A DNA stretch of 64,000 nucleotides from contig NC_092344.1 of assembly GCF_963676685.1 (NCBI RefSeq), forward strand, positions 45,468,830-45,532,829, given 5' to 3'. This document shows positions 9,701 to 21,327 of this stretch, in pieces. The DNA is from Mytilus edulis (taxonomy: Eukaryota > Mollusca > Bivalvia > Mytilida > Mytilidae). Within the stretch, counting starts at the first letter, position 1. The number at the start of each line of letters is the position of its first letter. The translations under genes and the position numbers were made by a program. The notes below the pieces were generated by a model. It was not told the origin of the DNA. It made no database searches and was given only the letters and a program-made list of their open reading frames with translations.

Positions 9701-12700
9701 TTTCCCTTCCTTTTTTTAATTGTTTTTTAAGAGTTGTGCTTCAAATGTAACGCAACGAAGTCGACCAGTAAGGATGCATAATAAATAGCCCTTGGAATAT
9801 CCACTGTAAGTTGACAGATTAGTTCTCCAAATATATTACACGAGTTTGGGATTTCGAAATATATTTTCAGATGTTGTATTTTTTTTTAAATTGGTATCAT
9901 GTTTACGAAATGAATGAAATAGGAATTGTTCATAGTCGATATCTGAGTAACACAACTGGTTTTGAAGGCTCATCTTTTACTCTAGAAAGGATAGAAATTC
10001 TAAAATTATATGAGTCCTAGCTATAGATAAACTCTTCATAGATACCAGGAATAAATTTAGTATATACGCCAGACGCGCGTTTCGTCTACAAAAGACTCAT
10101 CAGTGACGCTCGCTCCCAAATAGTTGAAAATGCCAAACAAAGTACGAAGTTGAAGAGCATTGAGGACCAAAATTACTAAAAGTTTTGCCAAATAGAAAGA
10201 CATCTACTTGTGAATTATTTTTATTCTTTCATTGCTGTTAAAATTTATCAATTAACTGATCATTTGCGCTATAATCTGCAAATACTAAATACATTTATTA
10301 TAGTCAAAAGACCATCTGACTGTATGGACTTAGATAAATCTACCTGTAAAAGTGGAATCTACACGATTTACCCTGAAAACACGTCCGGTTTCAACGTTTT
10401 CTGTGAAATGTGGGAGCATGGTGGGGGCTGGACAGTGAGTATAGATAAAATCAAATATTGCAATTTTTCTTTATTAATGTATTTTATGTTTTAAACCAAA
10501 CCGATATGTTTCCGAGTTTAAGAGATATCATACATTTGCTGTATACCATTGTAACAAATAAAAAAGATAACAAAAATGATAACAAAATGCCAACAATAAC
10601 CAAATAATTCAAATAAAAACTAGTACGATATGGACCTCAATTTCACATCATAAAATTAGTAGTTAGAAGATTTTTCTTAACAATTGCCAGGTAAATGGTG
10701 GTTGTTATCTAATAGTTCGTTTCTGTGTGTGTTGCATTGTCTTTTGTTTTTTTTTGTTCTGTAGTGTTTCTGTTCTTTTCCTCTTACATGTATTGTTTAT
10801 GTGTTTCCCTTTGGATTTAGTTAGTAACACGAATTTGTTTTCTCTCAATCGGTTTCATGACTTTTAAACAGCGGTATACAACTGTTGCATTTATTAGGCA
10901 CAATAAAATCGCAACACCGAAGTTTGAAAAATAATCGAACATAAAAATTGCACAAACTATTGATCGGATGGTGTGTCAGGTACAAAATGTGAATGCATTT
11001 ACCTACAAGTATTCTAAAATGTCATGAAATTATGAAACTATTTAAACTGTTTTATAATGCATGAAAAAAAGTATTTACAAAAATGTCGAACTTTGAAGTT
11101 GATTCCATAAAACGTTATACTGTATCAATCATAGGCACGACTTGACAACAACTGTCATATTCCTGACTTGATACAGGCATTTTACGAAGAAAATGATGAG
11201 GGTACATGTAAACATGGTTTTATAGTTGGCCAATTCAATAAACAGTTGTTTATAGTGCCTTTATATTTACAAAATTTGGCGAGCAATGCAAACAGAAATA
11301 TTAATTAAGGTGGTATCAAGCAGTCTGTTGTTATTTATGTATTATTGTCATTTTGTTTATTTTCTTTGGTTACATCTTCTGACATCAGACTCGGACTTCT
11401 CTTGAACTGAATTTTAATGTGCGTATTGTTATGCGTTTACTTTTCTACATTGGTTAGAGGTATAGGGGGAGGGTTGAGATCTCACAAACATGTTTAACCC
11501 CGCCGCATTTTTGCGCCTGTCCCAAGTCAGGAGCCTCTGGCCTTTGTTAGTCTTGTATTATTTTAATTTTAGTTTCTTGTGTTCAATTTGGAAATTAGTA
11601 TGGCGTTCATTATCACTGGACTAGTATATATTTGTTTAGGGGCCAGCTGAAGGACGCTTTCGGGTGCGGGAATTTCTCGCTACATTGAAGACCTGTTGGT
11701 GACCCTCTGCTGTTGTTTTTTATTTGGTCGGGTTGTTGTCACTTTGACACATTCCCCATTTCCATTCTCAATTTTACCTTGACTTAAATTAATGAGGTTC
11801 GTTTAATTTTTATAAAATTTTGAAAAAAAACATTTTACTTTGACCCTTTGATAGATTTTTGTATTTTATAGTATATACGTTTTATCAAAGGATAATGCCG
11901 TACTAGTATACATTATCCCATTAAAGGACACATCTGGTAAAATATAAATGCATGGGGTAATTTACTTGACAAATGAAAGGGTAAAATGAAATGAGAAGTA
12001 TATTGGCTTATACTGTGGAAGTTCATAAAATAAGGTACTAATAATATATAATTCATATGAATGCAAACAAATTTGTTTTATCAGATTTATCAGTTTTCAG
12101 GATAACCCGGAAATTAATTTCAACCAATCTTCTGTAACAGTATAGACAAAATATTATAACCAGTATATTTGAGATGACGTTGAGATGGTCAATTCAAATA
12201 TTTCTTATATTTCAGGATTAGTTAAAGCAGTAGCTTAAAAAATAATTTGATGTCCATTCGTTTGATATGTTTTATCATTTGATTTTGCCATTTGGATTAG
12301 GGACTTTCCGTTTTGAATTTTCCTCGGAGTTCAGTATTTTTGTTTATTTTTTACTTGATAAAAAATTAATATAAATCTTCACAATTTTAGAAAAGTGTAA
12401 AGCAAATTATTACGTTATCCCATGAGGGTGACATGACAATTGAGAATTAGGGATTAGAGAGGTGTTATATACAAAAGGGATTTCTTCCTTTTTAAGATAA
12501 TTTAGGTAATGTCACAAAGAATTGGTATTTGGGAAAACAACTAGTAAGTAGTTATCAAAGGTACCAGGATTATAATTTAGTACGCCAGACGCGCGTTTCG
12601 TCTACACAAGACTCATCAGTGACGCTCATATTAAAATATTTATTAAGCCAAACAAGTAAAAAGTTGAAAAGCATTGAGAATCTAAAATTCCAAAAATGTT

Positions 12701-15700
12701 GTGCCAAATACGGCTAAGGTAATCTTTGCCTTGGATAAGAAAATCCTTAGTTTTTCGAAAATTCAAAGTTTTGTAAACAGGAAAGATAAGTAACCAGGTC
12801 AGGAATCAGCACTGGCCTTGGGTATACGACATATGGCAAAATTGGGGTACTTTGCTAATTTGCATAGTGGCCATTTTGCCTTATCATGACGGCAGCCATT
12901 ACAATAGGATTATAAAAAAATGCCAATATGCCAATTCTTATATCGAATCAACAATTTTCCGCATATAGGTGAATTGTACATATTTTGAGGATTCTGTCCG
13001 TGTACAAATGAACATTGTGTACTTTGAAAACTTTCGGCCTTTCTAGTTTGAAAATCGGAAGCGAAACCGTAGTAGATCGTAGTATAACTGCTATATAATG
13101 CCTAGGTCACACATTCACTGATCACCTCGCCGGATCCGCTACGGATTAAATATCACGGATGATCTCGAAAATGCAGTTTCCGTAGTCTGATACGGATCCG
13201 ATACAGATGTACAACGGTATGACAACGGGTTTTGACGTTACTATCACGGATATTGAAGGACGGAGTTCATTTTGGCGACATGAGTGATAAGGGTTCTTAC
13301 GGTAAGATACGGTTAAATACGGAAATGATACGGTATAGTACGCAACGACACGTGTCGTGACGTATGCACTGCTGATAAACAGCGGTTTGCTACGGTATAA
13401 GTAAGTACGAATGAGAACGGTCTTAAACGGAATAGTACGAACGGTCACATTTCTATAATTTACTTGTTATTTATCATTCCTATATGGCAGTTAATCGTAG
13501 ATTATTTTTCGTTGTTGTTAAATAAATTATTTATCTGTCTGTATGTACTATAATGTGTTATTCGTAATCCTCGGACTAACAACATGTAGCAATTCTTGAA
13601 ACATATTTAGGACTATTCTTTCAAGGTTCTTAAATGTAGCTGATTTTTCCGCACACAATTGAGTCATGAGGGGCGCAAACTAGCCATGGATAGGGAAATC
13701 AATACATAGACCACCATATACTCTGCGTATGTCATCAAGTATCTCGACCCTGCCCTGTCATTTTGTGCCATATCAATATCCAGTTCCAGCCAATTCATTG
13801 CAAGCACCAGTTGTTGGTTATTCATGTTGGATAATCATTATGTTTACCACAACGTCAAGAAACCGAATTAGTAGGACCCTATAGGTATGAAGTATTTATA
13901 CAGAATCTAGCTTTATGTCAGTTTGTCGTCGTTACAGACGTAATACTGTGGATTCGTTATTATTCGTTGGATACAAATATTTGTGGGTTTTATGGGTTTC
14001 GTGGGTCTCGTGGGTCTCGTGGGTACAGGTGAACCACGAATTTAAATGTTCAATGAAAAACAATTGTATCCAGACTTTGGCATAACCACGAAATCAAATA
14101 TCCACGAAAAGTCAAGGATTTCGCAATGCACGAAAATTGGTAACAACGAAAATAAAAAAAAAATCCACAGTATTCCGTATTTTGTCGTGTTGAAACGTAA
14201 TAAACCGTAATAGACTTTCTGAACTCTGGCTGATACCTAGACTGTTTCTCTGTCCTTTATCTGTTTGGCTTTGGTACCCGTATGTTGCAAGGGAGAGGAC
14301 CAGCCTAGGCTGATACCTAGCTATCCGTATTGCAACGTAATAAAATCTTGCCGTTACGTGACACATTCGTAACAAATCGTATTGTATCCTTACCAATACG
14401 TGGTGTAACCGTACTAGTACGTAGTTCTCCGAAACTAGCCGTAGAAATCATTCTGGTCTACGAATAAGTACGGATTAATACGCCGGGTTTTAATAGGGAC
14501 TACAACGGATTAGTACGGTCTTGCTAAGGATATACAAGTACTACTACGAATACGTATGACTACGGCAACTATACGGATATCTACTGACTTATACAGATTG
14601 CCACGAATGATGCCGACTTGTATCCTTAGCTAATCTGGCGTCAAATACGTGAATGTGTGACCTAGGCATAAAATAACGAAAAATGGTGAAAAGGCAATAT
14701 TCAAAACATAAATAAAGATGCAAGAATATATTGTTCATGATTAGTCCGCATATAGAGAAACATCTTGGAGTTAAATACCATTTAGCTTACCTGCATTCTT
14801 AAGTTTTCGGCCAAATTCTTTTAAAAAGATAATGATTTCAACCTTCTCATTTCGTAAAAAGACAAATTTGAAGCAAGTTGCCTTAGAGTTTGACAACATT
14901 TTTGTAAATATTCGCCTTTTTTCAAGACCACTTTAGTTTTAGATTCATGTCGAAAAAGGGCTGGATTATCCGCAAATTTTAAAAAATTTATATTTTCAAT
15001 CTGAAACTAAGCGAGGTAATATAATCAAAATGGCCAAAGACACATGGTGCAAATCATATGAATAAAGTACCCTTGATTTTGACATATGATAACATTTGTT
15101 ATAATTGTTTTACCTTTTGTTTAATTTGATTGATAGGTATTCCAGCGCAGGATGAATGGTAAAATTAATTTCTATAGAGACTGGGAATCGTATAAAAGTG
15201 GATTTGGTAATATGAACGAAGAACATTGGTTAGGTAACGATATGGATTGCAAATTATATGATTGTCGCATATCACATTTTCTAAACTCTCATTATTTTCC
15301 TCTCCCTTTTGATGTTTTCCGTATATCATTTTGATAGATATTTCATATTATTTTTTTTTAATAGAACTAAAATCTAATCTCACAATAAATCACATTTCAT
15401 GATATTAACCTTTGCCGTTATGATATTTTTCATTAGGTATGAAAGGTCGGAAAAATGTTGAAGTGTCTGTATAAATCTTATCACAAACAACATAACATAC
15501 CCAAATTGTTTTAACGGTGTTGTTTTTTAGCAGTGCTAGGATACTATCCATTTAAAACTTATTCGGTAATTTAACAAACAAGTTCTTTAAGGATATTAAC
15601 TTGCAATTGTCGTAAGATCTATAAGTAATGAGGTACCTGTAAACAATTGAATATTTTTGTAAAAGAACACAACCAAACATGTGTTATACAATTGCTTTCG

Positions 15701-18008
15701 AGCTTTTTTACACATAAGCTAGCTCTTACTTAAGCTTCCTTTCGATACTTATATCTGGAATTTATTTCAGTCCTCTAGCTTGGATAAACATTAATACGTC
15801 TTTACTTTTGCAGGCAACGAGAACTTGCATCAGCTGACTTCACAAGGAAAGTACATGCTTCGGATAGACATGTCCGACTTCGAAAACAATCACAGACATG
15901 CTATATATAGCCAATTCTCTGTGGGTAGCGAACGCCCAGGATATAGTTTAGACGTCACTGGTTACTCGGGGGATGCAGGTGAGAAAAGCCTCGTATTACT
16001 GATCGTATTATATTTATGAATTCAATGTGCATGTAGTTTCAATGCGCTTCATAATACATTGTGCGCAATTTCAATACTTTTATAAACCTATAAACATTTG
16101 TATCTTTATGATTACAGTTACAAGCTAAAACAAGTAATCGCGTATTGAAACACGTTTATGATATATAGCTCTTCAATGGTTTCAGTACTTATACATCTTC
16201 GGATGTTTGGCTTTGAGCGTTCCTGATAAAGGTAAATCCAGAAAAGCGCTTCAGACGCAGGAAATTTTTAAACGTGTTTTTTTTCAATTTTTTGATAATG
16301 TTTATTTCAAAATATTGGTACACATCGTTATAAGGATTCGAGGACATAATGTTCTGTTATATAAAAGAGGTTGCCTTAACTTTAATTGCGACATTAAACA
16401 TAACTTTTAACACCACGTGATGAAATGTTCTAGTATGATTATATGTCATCATGCTATGACACAATTTGTGTTTTATCAATAACATAAACGGTACCAATCT
16501 TAGTGCACTAAATAAACATTTTGACAATACAACGGGAATGTTCGAGGCCAAAATATTTCAAAATCCTAAATTTATTTACAAATTTAGTAGCCTATCAAGC
16601 AAAACAAAATAAGACAAAAAGTGTAGCCAAATCTGAGAAAAGCATTAGAAGTTTGATAGGAGAAATATATAATTCCATAATGTAAATTAAAAAGTGTGTT
16701 ATTCTTTATCACGTGCGTGAGACATTTTATTTTAAAAACAAACAACAAAAACAACAATGGATTAAAATTAATGAATCAGGTTTTCTCGTTTAGAATTTAT
16801 ATGCATTTTCGCCTCTGTTGTACAATCGTCATCATTTTTTGCCTTGTTTGAAGGCCGAATGATATTCTGTGGATTGTAAGGTCTGTCTTTTACTATTTGA
16901 TTGATAGCTTCTCTTTGCGAATTTTACATCATCTCCTTACTTTCATTTGAAAAAAAAATTAAACAAACTAAAAATAGCGGGTTGGGTCTATTAGTGTGCA
17001 ATAAAGGGAGCTACATCGAACTAATTATGTCGAAATCAAGGGAAAAAATAGTGTAGACAGCAGATGAACTGTGATAAAAAAAATGCTGGAAATTTTAAAT
17101 CGGATCGAAAATCGATTGCAATCTGATTTATACCTATCTTTGTATTTTCAGACCGTATTTAAAACCATGTTTATTACACTATTACGATAAAAGATCCTTT
17201 CACTTTATATGTGTAAAACAAAATCGTGTTCGACTTTTTGAAAAATAATCAAATTATAAAAAAGACAAATAATAGTTTTGTCAGTAAATGCATCATCATG
17301 TGGCTGAAAAGCCTATATACTGTACGACGAACGATAGATTATGTAGAATATAACGGCATGTTATTTTCTAGATCATGCTAGTTTAAACCCTATTTTACAA
17401 CCTGAACATATGACAATTTCCAGAGTTCATAAACAGTGTCAGTGTTGCTAGGTTGTCATATGGTCAAATAGATAGTTCAGTGGTGATGTAAATTATGATA
17501 GTCTCGGTTAATTTCATCCACTACCGTATATACTTGGCTGAGTAATGAGCTTGATTTTCTAGATACCTGTATGTTGCAAGTATAATTAAAAATATAGGTG
17601 GTGTTGTTATTTGTGTCAATACAAGGCTCTCTCAATCATGAACGTATACCTCACATTTATCATTTTAGACAGTATATAGTACAATGTTGTTCAGCTTTAT
17701 ACTAAAATATAATCCATTCTCGCTATTGCTTTGTTAAAAAAGTATATGCTTAATATGTAGGAGATGCTATGAATACCCATAATGGACACAAATTTACAAC
17801 GATGGATAAGGATAATGACATGTATACAGATAACTGCGCTGTATTGTATAAAGGTGCATGGTGGTATAATTCATGTCATCATAGCAACTTAAATGGCCTC
17901 TATCTAAAAGGAAGCAACACAACGTATGGTGAAGGTATTAACTGGTATCAATGGCGGAATCAGAAATACTCACTAAAGACAACAACTATGATGATCCGCA
18001 GAACATAA
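6686..18008 (+). CDS. FReD lectin-like gene, copy B (6 exons, 293 aa)
   Basis: Exons: 6686-6797, 8701-8829, 10304-10434, 15137-15233, 15814-15978, 17761-18008; all have AG/GT borders and compatible phases (1,1,0,1,1), giving 293 codons plus TAA. Residues 1-38: signal peptide or signal anchor with a hydrophobic core of about 18 residues followed by ENERRMG. Residues 38-80: linker with three Cys, one pair as CGC. Residues about 81-293: a complete fibrinogen C-terminal domain with [58 protein letters not shown] (227-231), [10 protein letters not shown] and NLNGLY. The four canonical FReD Cys and both calcium-loop Asp are present. It has neither collagen nor Ig domains, so it is a FReD-only, ficolin/FREP-like protein. 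Likely a secreted or type II membrane recognition lectin; ligand unknown. Confidence 0.87.
7210..7257. repeat. 48-bp near-perfect palindrome
   Basis: ACTAAATATTGGGACTA reads inward to a central ACTAGT and is mirrored by TAGTCCCAGTATTTAGT, with about two mismatches. It lies 8 bp before the MITE at 7266. Confidence 0.7.
7266..7833. mobile_element. Harbinger-type MITE sharing ends with the 35.7-kb transposon
   Basis: Left end GCCCCAGTCACACTGTCACG, right end the reverse complement with one change (ATTGGGGC side). These match the terminal repeats of the element at 35677-42437. The inside is an array of short ACGTA/CGAAACG words like that element's subterminal arrays. Flanks TTG and TTA could be a decayed 3-bp TSD. 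An R1 copy (7655-7800) is nested inside. Lies in intron 1 of copy B. Confidence 0.75.
7655..7800 (+). repeat. R1 repeat nested in the MITE
   Basis: AGTTATCAAAGGTACCAGG to GTTGAAGAGCATTGAG, inserted near the right end of the MITE. MITE sequence resumes with AAAACGTGACAGTG. Confidence 0.75.
7911..8565. mobile_element. foldback element with about 100-bp inverted arms
   Basis: Arm 7911-8009 contains GAACAATCGGTTCTGCAAT and CTTCGCAAGGTATG; arm 8455-8565 contains the complements CATACCTTGCGAAG and ATTGCAGAACCGATTGTTC. The match is imperfect but continuous. The inside, about 445 nt, has no gene. Confidence 0.65.
8701..8829 (+). CDS. copy B exon 2, Cys-bearing linker
   Basis: 129 nt, phase 1 on both sides. 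Acceptor TTTGTAG, donor GTAAAA. Encodes [17 protein letters not shown] then CGCKQ and GPCK. The open frame does not begin at the upstream ATG at 8658, because homology with 24562-24690 starts at the acceptor. Confidence 0.82.
8899..9072. mobile_element. palindromic MITE in intron 2 of copy B
   Basis: Left arm ATTTTGTGACAT.. then GTGCAAGTGA; right arm TCACTTGCAC then ATGTCACAAAAT. The central part has CTCTCACCCATAAG. It resembles the element at 28700-28830 in plan and in central sequence. Confidence 0.6.
9073..10036. other. intron sequence, no gene seen
   Basis: AT-rich; no open frame with family features and no inverted ends found. Confidence 0.45.
10037..10195 (+). repeat. R1 repeat, partial
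   Basis: ACGCCAGACGCGCGTTTCGT, GACTCATCAGTGACGCTC and GTTGAAGAGCATTGAGGA are present. The copy ends about 110 nt before exon 3 of copy B. Confidence 0.75.
10304..10434 (+). CDS. copy B exon 3, FReD part 1
   Basis: 131 nt; acceptor TTATAG, donor GTGAGT after TGG ACA. Encodes KRPSDC (first FReD Cys), an extra Cys in [16 protein letters not shown] and GGGWT, the canonical start of a FReD. Confidence 0.88.
10700..10890 (+). repeat. LINE 3'-region fragment
   Basis: TTCTGTGTGTGTTGCATTG to AACAGCGGTATACAACTGTT, also seen at 55380-55540. Intronic. Confidence 0.55.
11380..11775 (+). repeat. dispersed repeat R4
   Basis: Landmarks: GGGGGAGGGTTGAGATCTC, GTTTAACCCCGCCGCATTTT, CCCAAGTCAGGAGCC, GGGGCCAGCTGAAGGACGC, GGAATTTCTCGCTACATTGA, GGTCGGGTTGTTGTC and CATTCCCCATTTCCATTCTC. 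Also at 27400 (minus), 50515, 59525 and 63835. Confidence 0.8.
12250..12360 (+). repeat. dispersed repeat R5 fragment
   Basis: GATTTTGCCATTTGGATTAG, GGGACTTTCCGTTTTGAATT and TCCTCGGAGTTCAGTATTTT. A minus copy is at 6895-6960. Confidence 0.6.
12549..12790 (+). repeat. R1 repeat with uninterrupted MITE site
   Basis: Runs from GTTATCAAAGGTACC through GTGCCAAATACGGC to TTTTGTAAACAGGAAA. Near 12753-12768 it is continuous where the 968-1998 copy holds the MITE. The 62-codon frame at 12529-12717 is a chance read-through of this repeat. Confidence 0.8.
13099..14668. mobile_element. 1.57-kb non-autonomous Harbinger-like element
   Basis: Perfect terminal repeats TGCCTAGGTCACACATTCAC at both ends, flanked by TAA on each side (13096-13098 and 14669-14671), the usual Harbinger target type. 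Both arms are arrays of short TACGGA/ACGGAT words, like the ACGTA arrays of the 35.7-kb transposon but with different ends. No transposase. Lies in intron 3 of copy B. Confidence 0.8.
13943..14174. mobile_element. small MITE nested in the 13099-14668 element
   Basis: Exact 13-bp inverted ends AATACTGTGGATT / AATCCACAGTATT, an A/T-rich core with CACGAA words, and a short GGGTCTCGT tandem near 13983-14030. This type is common in bivalves, from memory. Confidence 0.65.
14680..15136. other. intron sequence, no gene seen
   Basis: AT-rich and leads directly into the acceptor of exon 4. No repeat family recognised. Confidence 0.4.
15137..15233 (+). CDS. copy B exon 4, FReD part 2
   Basis: 97 nt; acceptor GATAG, donor GTAACG. 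Encodes [22 protein letters not shown] and EEHWL, the conserved second block of the FReD. The open frame continues past the donor but loses family similarity there. Confidence 0.88.
15814..15978 (+). CDS. copy B exon 5, FReD part 3
   Basis: 165 nt; acceptor TTTTGCAG, donor GTGAGA. Encodes [26 protein letters not shown] and GYSGDAG. Confidence 0.9.
15979..17760. other. last intron of copy B, no gene seen
   Basis: Nothing recognisable apart from a weak R3-like scrap near 16830-16890. The frame at 16207-16410 has no family features. Confidence 0.4.
17761..18008 (+). CDS. copy B exon 6, FReD part 4 and stop
   Basis: 248 nt after TATGTAG. Contains [31 protein letters not shown] and GEGINWYQW, ends MMIRRT then TAA. 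All C-terminal landmarks of a functional FReD are present. Confidence 0.92.
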
Positions 18009-18031
18009 CACAACATACCTTATTCCTGAAA

Positions 18032-18037
18032 AATAAA
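18032..18037 (+). terminator. polyadenylation signal, FReD copy B
   Basis: AATAAA 24 nt after the stop, at the same distance as in copy A. Confidence 0.6.
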
Positions 18038-18394
18038 ATAATAGTTAATGATCTATGTCTTTATTGTAATTAATCAAATATATTCAGTCATTAAAACATA
18101 CATTTTAGCAGTAAAGAAATTGTTAAAAATGCCTTCGTGACATCAACATTTCTATTCTCTTATATAACTTTTTATTGCTTTTATTCAATTTAAAAGTATT
18201 CCATCATATATCTATTAATATTACTGAATTTATATTTGAACCCTACATCTCACATATAACATACAATGTTTGCATCCCTTAAGATTGTATGCTTTGGTTT
18301 ACAATTTTGTTTCTTTTGTCTTTTTTCATATCTATGTAGTGTCTTACGCATCCTTTATCCCTAAAAAAGAAACCCGATCACGTTGTAGGGTTAT

Positions 18395-18570
18395 GATAAA
18401 CAGAAGATGTGTTATGTTTGCCAATGTGACAACTATCTACCAGAAATCAAATGAAATAGAAGTTTACATTATAGGTTGTCGTACGGCCTTCAACAATGAT
18501 CAAAACCCATAATACCGCATAATCGGGTATAAAAAGCCCTGAAATGCCAAATGTAAAACAAATCAAATAA
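18395..18570 (-). repeat. R3 repeat, reverse, diverged
   Basis: AGAAGATGTGTTATG, TGCCAATGTGACAAC, TCGTACGGCCTTCAACAATG and TACCGCATAATCG are reverse complements of R3 landmarks. Confidence 0.6.
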
Positions 18571-18599
18571 GACATATAACGGTATATTTTATAAAATGC

Positions 18600-18810
18600 A
18601 ACATATGGGGATCTGATTATCCTTACGGTGCACCTGAGATCATCCCCAGTTTTGTTGGGGTTCGTGTTGCTTAGTCTTTAGTTTTCTATGTTGTGTCTTG
18701 TGTTATACCATTTGTCTGTTTGTCTTTTTCTTTGTTAGCCATGGCGTTGTCAGATTATTTTCGATCTATGAGTTTCACTATCCCTCTGGTATCTTTGCGC
18801 CTCTTTTAAA
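18600..18810 (+). repeat. R2 repeat
   Basis: GGTGCACCTGAGATCATCCC, GGGGTTCGTGTTGCTTAG, CCATGGCGTTGTCAGATTAT and CCCTCTGGTATCTTT. The 5' part is truncated. Confidence 0.75.
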
Positions 18811-18819
18811 TACAAACAA

Positions 18820-19395
18820 TGAAACAAAAATAAATATGATCTACAGAAACAAACAACAACAATAATTTGAGGCTCTGAATTTGGACAAGCACATACTGAA
18901 TGCGAGTTGTTTAAACTAGTTTGTTGGAACATTAAATGACCGATGCTTCACTAAATTATATTTGTATACTTGTATGTCAGAGTCGGCTATTCTGTGATGT
19001 CTGATCAATACATTCACAGGATTAGCACGTCGGCATTCGAGTCGAATTAATATTGAATTCATGTACACAATTATCGCCGGGTATTTAGAAAAATTGACAT
19101 TGCCCTTGGACATATAAAATATGTGAAACTCAGGTACATTTAAAATCAGTTCTTTTATTCTTCTCAAAATCAATGTGAACAAAAGTTTGTATCCATACGG
19201 AGCTCCTTACGCCATTCACCAGGTTGTAGTTGATGTGCTCATCCTAATAGTCAATTGCCTAGTGTACGATTAAAGGATCCGTATTTTGGAGAGATTATGC
19301 AATGTTATTCCCACAAGAAAAGATGAAATCAATGGTCTCTGGATACTTGATGACAATAACTTTGCCGATCTCATCCTTTGTTCATATGAGACGGA
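18820..19395. other. B-C spacer, no gene seen
   Basis: No repeat or coding signal recognised; the frames are short and featureless. Confidence 0.4.
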
Positions 19396-19399
19396 CTGT

Positions 19400-19760
19400 C
19401 CCTGGTAAGGGTATCGAGGGTTGGGATCCCGCTAACATGCTTAACCCCGACACATTCTGTATGTATGTGTCTGACCCAAGTCAGGAGACTGTTATTCAGT
19501 TGTTCATGTTGTTGTTGTTTGTTGCTTTGGTGCATTTTTTTTCGTTCATTTTTTTTGGGGGGGGGGAACATTAATTTGTCCGTAATTTTCTCGTTTGAAT
19601 TGTTTTACATTCGTGATTCTGGGGTCTTTTATAGCTGACTATGCGGTATGCTATTTGTTCGTTTTTAAATGCCGCATTGTGATCTATAGCTGTTAATTTC
19701 TGTATCATTTTGGTGAGTTGTCTCATTGACAATCATACCACATCTTCTTTTTTTATATTT
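19400..19760 (+). repeat. dispersed repeat R3, full 3' end
   Basis: GGGTTGGGATCCCGCTAACA, CTTAACCCCGACACATTC, CCCAAGTCAGGAG, TTTATAGCTGACTATGCGGT, GAGTTGTCTCATTGACAAT and the tail CCACATCTTCTTTTTTTAT. The frames at 19302-19574 are inside it. Confidence 0.8.
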
Positions 19761-20339
19761 AAACAAGGCTTCTATTGAACCAATACTTCCTAGCGGTATA
19801 TATGTGTCCTTAATGACAAAGGATACAATGAGTTCCAATTGTAGCCACAATCCTGTCCTCTTTTCCTTTACTGTGACATTATCGAATGCGACTTATTACA
19901 TAATGTGTACTTACCATGCATGAAATTCACGATAGATGCTATATTTGGGAAGGATATGTTTGCCTTAGAGCATATATAATCACCCCGGATTTGATGGGGC
20001 TCGTCTGCCGGTCTGGTCTTATGTTTTTCTATGTAGTGTTTTGTCGACAATTTGTTATCATTGAGTCGTTCTTCTGATTTTTTCATGGTTTGATGAGTTC
20101 CATTTAGACTTCTGAACTTTAATGTATATTTGGTGACTTCTGCCTCTATTTTAATATCTATAATGTTTGATAGTTTAATGCAAAAACCTGGCCTGACAAT
20201 GCCGAATAAATCATTGTCCTATATATGCATGAAATATTTACCACTAGAAGTTAATCAAAATCCAATCTTTCAACCAATCCAATTTTTTTTCTTCAAAAAC
20301 AGATTACACTGTTCATTCGTGTAATCTTTTTTTTTTGTC

Positions 20340-20840
20340 TCATTGGAAGTACAAAAGAACAATATGAGGATGATTTTGTGGAGAAAAAAAAAACATACAC
20401 TGACAACAGCTTATAAATACTAAAAGGGTGTAGCGTTTGTGCAAAAGGATATACCCGCTTATAATGAATAATTTGAAGGCTTTTAAGAAGATGGATAATT
20501 GCTTGAATATGATATACGTCATTTTGTCTCTGGTGTATAGTTGTCTAATTTACAATCATATCCCTTTTAATTTTGTTTCTGTAGAGTAGCTTAGATAACG
20601 AAATAATTTATCTCAAAAACATTAGCAGCAATATGACCGTTAAAGTCCAATAAATTTGGAACGACAAATAGAAAAACATTCCAAATTGGCAGAAATATTA
20701 CTGTTAAAACATGTAAAAGGCCATAACTCTTGTACACCCAAAAAAAAATTAACGAAAGTGGGCTTACTTTCATACATTTTCGATACAAGTTTCATGGTGG
20801 TTGATCAAGAAATTGTGTTGGTTTTATACGTCAAGTGAAT
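20340..20840. other. B-C spacer, duplicated with the A-B spacer
   Basis: Matches 3440-3830 and 5700-5850 in order and lacks the Merlin insertion (GGAACGACAAATAG to CCATAACTCTTGT run on without it). No gene. Confidence 0.55.
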
Positions 20841-21044
20841 GGACGGACTACGGCAATATGCTACCTCGATACATCGCGCAGATGAAGAGTCTTGGAAAAA
20901 TTACAACAAAATCTCGACAGCTTCCATTACACGGCTATTCAATATTTCTAAATTTCAAATCGATAGTTTTTTGCATATCGTTGATCATTATGAACTGTTT
21001 ACAGTCTTTTTTTTTCTTTTGACACACACAAGGTTTAAATGTAG

Positions 21045-21160
21045 AATGATCGTTTTCTGTGTTTACCGTTTTACCTGACTGCTTATTGGTTATATGTTTA
21101 AATTATCTCCCTCTAATCTGTGTTGTGCCTAATTGTATACAACAACTAAAAACGCACAAA
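21045..21160 (+). promoter_or_regulatory. candidate core promoter of FReD copy C
   Basis: Conserved with 6525-6640: TTACCGTTTTACCTGACTG, AAATTATCTCC, GTGTTGTGCCTAATTG and TATACAACAAC. The TATA-like box is weakened. The ATG of copy C follows at 21216. Confidence 0.35.
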
Positions 21161-21215
21161 AGTCTATATATCAACACCATATTGAGCAGTTTATTGAAGA
21201 AATCGCTTGAAAGAT

Positions 21216-21327
21216 ATGAGCTATGTATACGTATTCACCAGTGCTATTGTTGTGGCATTGATGGCCATGTACATTTACGAAAATGAAAGAAGAATGGGAG
21301 AAATTTTAGCCAAGCTTGATCGAACAG
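21216..21327 (+). CDS. copy C exon 1, N-terminal hydrophobic exon
   Basis: [19 protein letters not shown] then ENERRMGE; 112 nt, donor GTAATGAG, identical in layout to copy B exon 1. Confidence 0.83.

Noticed and set aside
19302-19574. 90-codon frame with PSQETVIQ
   Set aside because: Read-through of the R3 repeat; the same peptide pieces recur with other R3 copies.
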